DNA from: Gymnorhina tibicen
Taxonomy: Eukaryota > Chordata > Aves > Passeriformes > Artamidae
NCBI GenBank assembly: GCA_013399875.1
Contig: VXAZ01002275.1
Location: 540-64,539, forward strand
Direction: 5' to 3'
DNA length: 64,000 nt
This document shows, piece after piece, positions 59,701-64,000 of this stretch. Made by a program: the position numbers and the translations under genes. The stretch's first letter is position 1; each line of letters starts with the position of its first letter. The notes below the pieces were generated by a model that was not told where the DNA came from, ran no database searches, and worked only from the letters and a program-made list of their open reading frames with translations.

Positions 59701-62089
59701 TCGCAGTTCTCCTGCTGCAGGAAGACTATGTTTTTCTGCTGCCAGGAAAGAGAGGATGTAAGATTAAACCCTGGAAGGAAAAATCAGAAAATGCTGAGTA
59801 AAAGCCCAGAATATTTTTCCTTGTGGACATACCCACTGAGTTCTGGGGCCTTTCCTACCCTTATAGGGGAATGGCCACTGAGTCTCGATATGGGGTCTTG
59901 GCCATCCCTGCCTGGTTCTGTATTGTAGATCAGTCATGTTTTCCATCAAAGAGACACATGGGTATGTGATCTAGCAATTCCTTTGTGACCAATGGCTATT
60001 AATTCTACCTTCTCCTGTCTTCTTGTCAAAGGAAAGGAGGCAACAGCCTTCATTGTATTTCCAGCTAGAGATGTGAAAGACCAGCAGCTGTGCCAGTCAT
60101 TGCTATCTTTTTCCTCCACTTTCACTGCTGTCTCTTCAGGACTGGCAAAATCCAACCTCAGAGCAGTCCTGGGTATTTCCAGGACTTTGCGACTTTCTCT
60201 CTGAGTACATCGCCTGCACCTGCCTGGGGGGCATAAATCTACCTGCCAGATTTCACAGATATCTTGTACACATTTGACTGCCTCATATTAACACACAGGG
60301 CTCAAGTACCATGCACTATGTCCTCCATCCTTACTTTCCAGCTGAAGACTTCAGTGTACCTTGAACAGGAGCACCCCACTCCACCCCCTCAAAATGCAGA
60401 TGACACACCCCCTGCCTCTTCCTTGCCTACCACTGGGAAAAACTGTAAAATATCTTTCTTTATGGGTTCCTGGCTCCTCTCTGGTTCCCAGTCTGTTCCT
60501 GAGAGAACTGTTTTCCATTTACTAGCAGATCTACACAGCAGTTTCCTGACATCTGTTCCTGGGTTTACAGCATAAAAAAACCTGGGAGTGTCAATTCCTC
60601 TGCTAATCATTGGCTAGGATCTTGAGTCAGATATTATTAGGTTATTTCCAAGTTTAACCAGGTGACTAATTTTCCAAGGATATGAGAAAAATCTTAGCTA
60701 AAGCCATTTTAAATGGACCATTTCAGACCTTTGAAGCCTGGTGGCATCAAAACGCGTAGAGTTTAAGGAAGTTATTTAGTGAGTCATGGCAGTAATTAAA
60801 CCAACAATATCAACACTTCTTTGTTTCTATTACATGGGACATGTGACAGCTTCCCCAAAACCTGGTTTGTTCTGCTTCTGCCTGCTTGTTGACTCTCCTC
60901 TCTATGAATAAGTGCAACAGAGACCTTTAAATTCATCTTACCCTTGGGACTATTCTTCTAATCTAGATACATAATTCATTTTGTTCTGAAAAGCCATACC
61001 TCTTGAAGCAATTGCAGTGTGGTTTTCAGGAAGGCCTTATAACCTCATTATTATGAACAAGCTTTTGCTCCTGAAGCAGTGGGATTTGGTATTAAGAAAC
61101 ACAGGCAGAGCAAAACTTTCTTTGGAGCTTTGATTGAATTTTTTACTTTTCCTTCGAGCTGTGGAGGGAGGGCTAGAAGAGGCTGCATTCTGGGGCAGTG
61201 TGGTGTTCTCTCCCACATTGCACCGTTATGTCAGCCAGCAGTAATGCTCCCTGGTACTTTGCCACTGAAGCATTCAAATGTCACTACCCCTGTGGGTAAT
61301 TCTGCTTTACACTCCAGTGTATCAACCTCACCCTTGGTGCGGGGAAGCTGTACTGCCACTTAGGAGATATGGCTTCAATCCTCAGTTCTGGCTCTCAAGA
61401 TCTTGATTTCTTTCCTGCACAGCAGATTTAAATTTAGCATTCAAGAAGGCTGCAGTGTGCTTTCATAGGAACTAGAAGAAGTGGTCTTGAGGGCTAAGAA
61501 GAGTAATGAGAAATATGCCTAACCACCTGTGAGCAGTAGTGGGGCAAAGGTGGGGAACTGGTGACAGATTTTGAAGGGATTCAGAGGCACCATGAGGACA
61601 GCATCTCCCTCCAGCACCTCTGCTGGTACCATGGGAGGCCTAGGACTGGGAATGCTGGTGTTCAGTGGGTGTTGTCAGCTCAACTTCTCACTGTCCTGGC
61701 AGCATGCACAAAGCTGTTCTTACCATGAGGCCCTACACTCCTCTTCAGGGACCAAAACCAAACAGTTTTCACCTTTCGTTTGTTCTAGCCCTTCTCTCAC
61801 AGGAGAGGAGGGAGCTGAGCAGATACACCCCTCACATGTCCAGTGCAGCAGACCAGAGAAGAGGGTGTTCAGATGTGATGCAGTGCTTCTCAAGTGTAGA
61901 TCTCGAGGCATGGCCAAGGAATATTATTTGCTCTTTGTATTTCCCCCTGCCCTTAACCAAGTCCTCCTTTTGCTTGCAGCTCAGTATTTCGCTAGCATCA
62001 TGGTCATCGTTGGTCTGTCTGTGGTGGTAACAGTGCTGGTGCTGCAGTTTCACCATCATGACCCCCAAGCAGGAAAGATGCCCAAATGG
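12180..62089 (+). CDS. CHRNA8: Neuronal nicotinic acetylcholine receptor subunit alpha-8, exons 1-9 of 10 (3' partial)
   Basis: Joined exons are 12180-12258, 27965-28104, 42567-42611, 44266-44375, 46707-46786, 47958-48125, 49821-50015, 51324-51410 and 61980-62089: 1014 nt, 338 codons, no internal stop, all introns GT-AG. The product is a pentameric ligand-gated cation channel subunit of the plasma membrane that opens with acetylcholine; alpha-7/alpha-8 subunits form alpha-bungarotoxin-sensitive, calcium-permeable receptors. Visible are a signal peptide (about 1-28), sequons at N54 and N141, the Cys-loop C158-C172, aromatic-box residues W85, Y123, W179, Y218 and Y225, adjacent C220-C221, M1 (about 239-263), M2 (about 269-289, with L at 9') and M3 (about 301-325). 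I prefer alpha-8 to alpha-7 because of [36 protein letters not shown] and [20 protein letters not shown], where avian alpha-7 is much closer to the human protein. The last exon lies beyond 64000. Confidence 0.9.
16406..16413 (+). promoter_or_regulatory. Perfect cAMP-response-element octamer TGACGTCA
   Basis: The palindromic consensus for CREB/ATF dimers lies in intron 1. The CpG makes chance occurrence in bird DNA less common than the base composition predicts, but a single octamer proves nothing about function. Confidence 0.4.
17622..17760 (-). mobile_element. CR1 LINE 3' fragment, minus orientation
   Basis: The phrases TGGCTGGAAGGGACCTCCAG, GTTGCCCACTCCAACCC and CAAACATCTCCAAGGACAG correspond to the reverse complement of the CR1 3' tail. 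The ends are decayed. Confidence 0.7.
18191..18222. promoter_or_regulatory. Cluster of bZIP-type sites
   Basis: TCACGTAATGACGCAG at 18191-18206 combines an E4BP4/ATF-like half and a TGACGCA site. TTACGTAA at 18215-18222 is the perfect palindrome bound by PAR-bZIP factors (DBP, TEF, HLF) and E4BP4. Three CpG-containing sites in 32 bp are unusual in this AT-rich intron. Confidence 0.4.
20718..20792 (+). repeat. ATT/GTT trinucleotide microsatellite
   Basis: Runs of ATT, ACT, GTT and TTA repeats, ending in at least eight uninterrupted TTA units, lead directly into the AT palindrome. Confidence 0.9.
20793..20865. repeat. AT-rich near-perfect palindrome, 73 bp
   Basis: The left arm starting ATGAAACATATTATTA is the reverse complement of the right arm ending AATATGTTTCAT. 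The arms differ only by one 3-bp ATT unit, and there is essentially no spacer (centre near 20829). It could extrude as a cruciform or hairpin. Confidence 0.88.
22193..22222 (+). repeat. CA dinucleotide microsatellite
   Basis: About 13 CA units with one TAA and one CAGA interruption. Confidence 0.9.
22622..22644 (+). repeat. GT dinucleotide microsatellite
   Basis: About 11 TG units with one TA interruption. Confidence 0.9.
24150..24900 (-). mobile_element. CR1 LINE ORF2 relic (reverse-transcriptase C-terminal part)
   Basis: Read on the minus strand, the frames give [14 protein letters not shown], then [22 protein letters not shown] and HLECWIQ. In intact CR1 these are the end of the reverse-transcriptase ORF (TKLGGVADT, ADRNLMKFN, TMSQQCALVAKKA, HLEYCVQFW). 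Several frameshifts and stops break it, so it is inactive. Confidence 0.88.
27965..28104 (+). CDS. CHRNA8: CHRNA8 exon 2 (start of ligand-binding domain)
   Basis: 140 bp between TTTCCTCTAG and GTAAGT, the same length as human CHRNA7 exon 2. After two bases finishing a Val codon it encodes residues 28-73, from [14 protein letters not shown] to LSLLQIIDV. These are the end of the signal region, the N-terminal helix and the first beta strands. The conserved glycosylation sequon NDS lies at residue 54. ESQR...NYNRLERPV is alpha-8-like; alpha-7 has a different, highly conserved sequence here. Confidence 0.96.
32678..32703. repeat. 12-bp perfect inverted repeat with 2-base loop
   Basis: CTCAAATAGAGA is followed by GT and then its exact reverse complement. 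After one mismatch the pairing continues for five more base pairs outward. Confidence 0.85.
38277..38281 (+). repeat. Left target-site duplication (GTCAG)
   Basis: Five bases directly before the LTR, repeated at 39384-39388. Confidence 0.85.
38282..39383 (-). mobile_element. Solo ERVL-type LTR, 1102 bp, antisense to CHRNA8
   Basis: Read on the minus strand it starts TGTGTTGGTTTTACATG and ends AACCATGACA, giving TG...CA ends, flanked by 5-bp GTCAG duplications as expected for ERVL-class integrations. An antisense polyadenylation signal (TTTATT on the plus strand) is at 38453-38458. It contains a 40-bp internal tandem repeat. Its first 290 bp match the truncated copy at 509-810. No internal viral genes remain, so it is a solo LTR. 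Confidence 0.9.
38916..39000 (+). repeat. 40-bp tandem repeat inside the LTR
   Basis: Units starting GGGCTGCGGGTGGATCTC begin at 38916 and 38956 and differ at one base. A third, shortened unit begins at 38996. Confidence 0.9.
39384..39388 (+). repeat. Right target-site duplication (GTCAG)
   Basis: Exact copy of 38277-38281. Confidence 0.85.
42567..42611 (+). CDS. CHRNA8: CHRNA8 exon 3
   Basis: 45 bp between TTCAAAG and GTGAGT, phase 0 on both sides, encoding residues 74-88 ([15 protein letters not shown]). W85 is the loop-D aromatic residue on the complementary face of the acetylcholine site. The size equals human CHRNA7 exon 3. Confidence 0.96.
42612..44265 (+). other. CHRNA8: CHRNA8 intron 3
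   Basis: 1.65 kb, GTGAGT to GCCAACAG. No recognised repeat or gene; short open frames at 43003-43298 have no coding character. Confidence 0.9.
44266..44375 (+). CDS. CHRNA8: CHRNA8 exon 4
   Basis: 110 bp between CCAACAG and GTAAGC, encoding residues 89-124 and the first two bases of S125. It contains the loop-A segment [10 protein letters not shown] with Y123 of the aromatic box, and the [19 protein letters not shown] stretch, which is alpha-8-like. Phase 0 in, phase 2 out, as in CHRNA7. Confidence 0.96.
44376..46706 (+). other. CHRNA8: CHRNA8 intron 4
   Basis: 2.3 kb, GTAAGC to TATTACAG. It holds an old minus-strand CR1 relic at about 45230-45850; nothing else is recognised. Confidence 0.88.
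45230..45850 (-). mobile_element. Ancient CR1-family LINE relic (ORF2), minus orientation
   Basis: Order and wording match old amniote CR1 copies read in reverse: GGCTGATGTGTCTATAATTT, then GATAATTGTTAATGCTTCAG, then GGCCAGTCCTTTCAGTTCTC and TGTTGCCTTTTATGTCTTTG. Divergence is high, so this copy predates the other CR1 fragments in the window. The left boundary is uncertain and could lie further upstream. Confidence 0.65.
46707..46786 (+). CDS. CHRNA8: CHRNA8 exon 5
   Basis: 80 bp between TATTACAG and GTAGGG, encoding residues 126-151 ([14 protein letters not shown] then [12 protein letters not shown]) with split codons at both ends. N141-Y-S is a glycosylation sequon. [15 protein letters not shown] is invariant in alpha-7/alpha-8. 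The GTAGGG donor is weaker than its neighbours. Confidence 0.96.
46787..47957 (+). other. CHRNA8: CHRNA8 intron 5
   Basis: 1.17 kb, GTAGGG to TCTACAG. No repeat recognised; minus-strand open frames at 47307-47926 look like chance. Confidence 0.9.
47958..48125 (+). CDS. CHRNA8: CHRNA8 exon 6 (Cys-loop)
   Basis: 168 bp between TCTACAG and GTAAAT, encoding residues 153-207. It carries the Cys-loop [15 protein letters not shown] with 13 residues between C158 and C172, which couples ligand binding to the pore. It also carries W179 (GSWTHSGW), the loop-B aromatic residue. The size equals human CHRNA7 exon 6. Confidence 0.97.
48126..49820 (+). other. CHRNA8: CHRNA8 intron 6
   Basis: 1.7 kb, GTAAAT to CTCTGTAG. 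No recognised repeat or gene. Confidence 0.9.
49821..50015 (+). CDS. CHRNA8: CHRNA8 exon 7 (loop C, M1, start of M2)
   Basis: 195 bp between CTCTGTAG and GTAAGT, encoding residues 209-272. [11 protein letters not shown] contains the adjacent cysteines C220-C221 that define alpha subunits, with Y218 and Y225 of the binding site. M1 ([20 protein letters not shown] onward) and the cytoplasmic lip GEKISL of M2, with Glu at -1', follow. The last base begins G273, which is completed by exon 8. Confidence 0.97.
50016..51323 (+). other. CHRNA8: CHRNA8 intron 7
   Basis: 1.3 kb, GTAAGT to CCCTCCAG. A T-run lies at 50650-50665. A possible alternative terminal exon begins at 50146. Confidence 0.88.
50146..50306 (+). 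other. Possible alternative 3' exon in intron 7 (speculative)
   Basis: TACTTTTTTGATTCCAG|GA is a convincing acceptor. Spliced to exon 7 it completes the Gly codon in phase and stays open for 52 further codons to TGA (50304-50306). The tail would contain [20 protein letters not shown], a membrane-like stretch, in place of M2-M4. I see no AATAAA soon after it, no homology, and chance openness of this length is plausible. Confidence 0.2.
51324..51410 (+). CDS. CHRNA8: CHRNA8 exon 8 (M2 pore helix)
   Basis: 87 bp between CCCTCCAG and GTAAGT, encoding residues 274-301 ([28 protein letters not shown]). This is most of the pore-lining M2 helix, with T6', L9', V13' and E20', plus the M2-M3 linker. 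The sequence is essentially the same as in alpha-7, so gating and calcium permeability should be alpha-7-like. Confidence 0.97.
58058..58118 (+). repeat. ATGAT pentanucleotide microsatellite
   Basis: About eleven ATGAT-type units (GATAT in another register) with one ACATT interruption near 58071; likely variable in length. Confidence 0.9.
58358..58365 (+). promoter_or_regulatory. Perfect cAMP-response-element octamer TGACGTCA
   Basis: Second perfect CRE palindrome in the gene, in intron 8; function unknown. Confidence 0.35.
59003..59035 (+). repeat. Threefold 10-bp tandem repeat
   Basis: Three consecutive copies of TAACTAGGAG, the last with TTACTAGGAG. Confidence 0.85.
61980..62089 (+). CDS. 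CHRNA8: CHRNA8 exon 9 (M3)
   Basis: 110 bp between GCTTGCAG and GTAAGC, encoding residues 303-338: [20 protein letters not shown] (M3) and [16 protein letters not shown], the start of the cytoplasmic M3-M4 loop. It ends in phase 0. [18 protein letters not shown] and DPQAG are alpha-8-like variants of the alpha-7 exon. A longer frame from 61571 through this exon is intron read-through. Confidence 0.97.
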
Positions 62090-64000
62090 GTAAGCAGTTT
62101 TGGTGGTAAACATTCAGCAGGTTACTACTGAAAGAAAATAAAATTGTCTAAAAGCTATAGTAAACTTGTTATAGGTGAGAGGCAGAAGTCCATTAATCTG
62201 AAGAGCCAGTTACAAACGGCATAGTTGACATGTTTGCAATTGAAGGGAAAGAACAAGCATACTAAATTTGCTTTCCCACTAAAAATAGTTTCTCTTATTC
62301 TCCATTGAAAATAGTTCCTCCTATTTGGCCTTTCTTTTTAACCTTATGGTGGAGTGGTTGAGTCATGACAAAGTAATGTCGCTCACCACCCACTTTGCAA
62401 GTGCTAATCCTGTGGGCCATACCTTTGATTTCTTATCCAGCAGACACCAGTACTGACAGAATGTGCTAAACAAACTCTAGTCTCTACTGGCCAGTTTGTC
62501 TGCTTCCATCTGATCTATTCCCAGTGCATTAGCATGTGGACCCTCTTTTCTCTACAGCAGCACACTTTGTCAGTCCAGCGAGGTCTGGCACCAATGCAAG
62601 CTGGCTTTCAAATGGAATGTTTCCTTTAGATTTTCAAGTTAAGAGAAAATTATGCTTTCCCCCCGCTCTGCTTTTCCTAATAGATTTTAGAATAGGCAAA
62701 GTATGCTTGTGTTTACAAAATGAAAAAGAACAAAAGCAGAAGCAGATACAAATAGTCACAGTCAACTGTCTACCACCCTGTTTTCACAGGAGTCTGGTTG
62801 TACAACATCCTCTGGTATCTTCCTCACCACATTTGTCATGCTACACAATTATCCTGACATGCTGGATAATTGGATATCACATGGTTACCAATGTCAGCCC
62901 AAGTTCAGAACTGCTTTCTAATTCCTCTCTTAAAATAAACTGCAGCTTCAATGCAATTTTTTTTTAAGTCCAATAACAATTAAGCATACTCACAATTATT
63001 TCCCAAAGTGCTGTATGATTTAAAAACCTCTTATTTTCAAGGCAGCAGAGAATGTGAATTCTGGATGAACCTGCATGTAAGCAGAATCTGCAGGCACAAA
63101 TCTGGGGAAACATGCTTCAGATGTCCACATGGACGGAGTCTGCAGCAGTGTAACAGACCCCAGATTTTATTGCTTTGTCTGCTTTTTGAGGAGCCCAGAC
63201 ACAATGGCTCATATTGGACCTGCTCACAGGCCCTGCAAGTCAGCTCTTGCTCTCTACCAGTCTCTTGTTTTCTTGGCTAGAAACACAGTGTGCTCCAAAT
63301 TCTCACTCAGGAGGAACCTTGTTCAGTGGCCTGACAGGTGAACTGGCGTACATTACAAAACATGCCATCAGGAAGCAAAAACTGGGAAAGCATTACTGGG
63401 AAGTGCAGATGATAAGACTGTAAAAGCTGTAGGCCAGACAAGCTGACAGGGCTGAGGGATCTCAAGAGGAAAAGAGTGAATGCCAAGTGTGTAGGGAAGA
63501 GGCTGACCCCACAAAAGTAGGCATTTTTACTCTGCGAGATTCAATTGTTAGAAGGCCCAGTTGTTGGAATTCATGGCAGTCTATTTTTTTTTTCTTTTTC
63601 GCCTGTCCACCTGTGCCAGGTGTTTCTTACAGAGACATCTTGAATGACTTTCGCTCAGTAAAAAAAAAACAACAACCTGAAGTGAAGAAGTAGCTTAAGA
63701 AAGAAGAAAATTTTTTGCATGAAATTTTTCTGCATTTCCAGTACCAGCAGCTGCCCTTACCATCTACTTTCCTCCCACAATGCCCTCTTCCTGTTAGAGC
63801 CAGACATCAGTTTATTGCAAACTCTAATCCTGATTAATTGGATATTGTTACAGGGTTGTTCTCACCTCCTGCTTAAGTGGATTTGTCTGCTGGAGTCAGT
63901 TGCAGGGGGAGGCACTGGACAATTGGGCATGTGTGGGAGCTTCTGCAGACCCAGATGATTTGACTGGATGCATTTCCTAAACACCTGCTTTCTAAACCAT
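62090..64000 (+). other. CHRNA8: CHRNA8 intron 9, 5' part
   Basis: GTAAGC donor, then 1.9 kb of unique sequence. I looked for the expected start of the last exon (Arg-Val-Ile-Leu-Leu-Asn-Trp) and did not find it in any frame. The intron therefore continues past the window. Confidence 0.85.

Larger units (their letters stand above)
51411..61979 (+). other. CHRNA8: CHRNA8 intron 8
   Basis: 10.6 kb, GTAAGT to GCTTGCAG. Mostly unique sequence. It contains a pentanucleotide microsatellite at 58058-58118, a perfect CRE octamer at 58358, a 10-bp triplicate at 59003-59035 and a 142-codon antisense open frame at 56237-56665 without a recognisable domain. Confidence 0.88.

Noticed and set aside
12180..62089. 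Identification as CHRNA7
   Set aside because: Exon structure cannot tell the two apart, but the ectodomain residues fit alpha-8 and depart from the strongly conserved alpha-7 sequence.
61571..62131. A 186-codon single-exon protein
   Set aside because: Only 61980-62089 is coding (CHRNA8 exon 9); the rest is intron read-through on both sides.
62090..64000. Last coding exon of CHRNA8 (M4)
   Set aside because: No frame contains the expected VILLNWCAWFLRMK-like start or an M4 sequence; it must lie outside the window.
1..64000. CRISPR arrays, operons, bacterial-type genes or phage
   Set aside because: The window is eukaryotic nuclear DNA with spliced exons and LINE/LTR repeats; no spaced direct-repeat arrays are present.

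Overview
The window is vertebrate nuclear DNA, almost certainly from a bird and probably a songbird. The evidence is the chicken-repeat-1 (CR1) LINE fragments, the avian-type ERV LTRs, the moderate repeat density, and one large split gene whose protein is the neuronal nicotinic acetylcholine receptor subunit alpha-8 (CHRNA8), a paralogue of alpha-7 known from birds and fish but missing from placental mammals. There are no bacterial-style genes, operons or CRISPR arrays.

Positions 1 to about 11,500 are a repeat-rich, gene-poor upstream region. It opens with the end of an ERV LTR joined to an antisense lysine-tRNA-like segment. This is followed by a CR1 LINE fragment cut by a second, ERVL-type LTR. 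Two directly repeated copies (about 1,990-3,755 and 9,170-11,495) carry decayed TOPORS-like RING-finger pseudogenes. They share the same stop codon and have a nearly identical 230-bp core. Copy A is split by a clean 558-bp solo LTR with 6-bp target-site duplications, and copy B still has the empty site. Between the copies lie a G/T-biased stretch, two CR1 3' ends, a CpG-rich patch and a purine-biased tract.

Positions 12,180 to 62,089 hold nine of the ten expected CHRNA8 coding exons on the plus strand. Exons 2-9 have exactly the sizes and phases that I recall for human CHRNA7 (140, 45, 110, 80, 168, 195, 87 and 110 bp), all with GT-AG introns. A candidate exon 1 (signal peptide) at 12,180-12,258 fits the phase exactly. 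Together they give 338 codons: signal peptide, ligand-binding ectodomain with the Cys-loop and the adjacent-cysteine motif of alpha subunits, and membrane segments M1-M3. The last exon (M3-M4 loop, M4, C-terminus) must lie beyond 64,000.

The introns are mostly unique sequence. They contain old CR1 pieces, a 1,102-bp antisense ERVL-type solo LTR in intron 2, several microsatellites, an AT-rich near-perfect palindrome, two perfect cAMP-response-element octamers and a compact cluster of bZIP-type sites. Intron 7 contains an open, phase-compatible segment behind a good splice acceptor that could be an alternative terminal exon; this is speculative.
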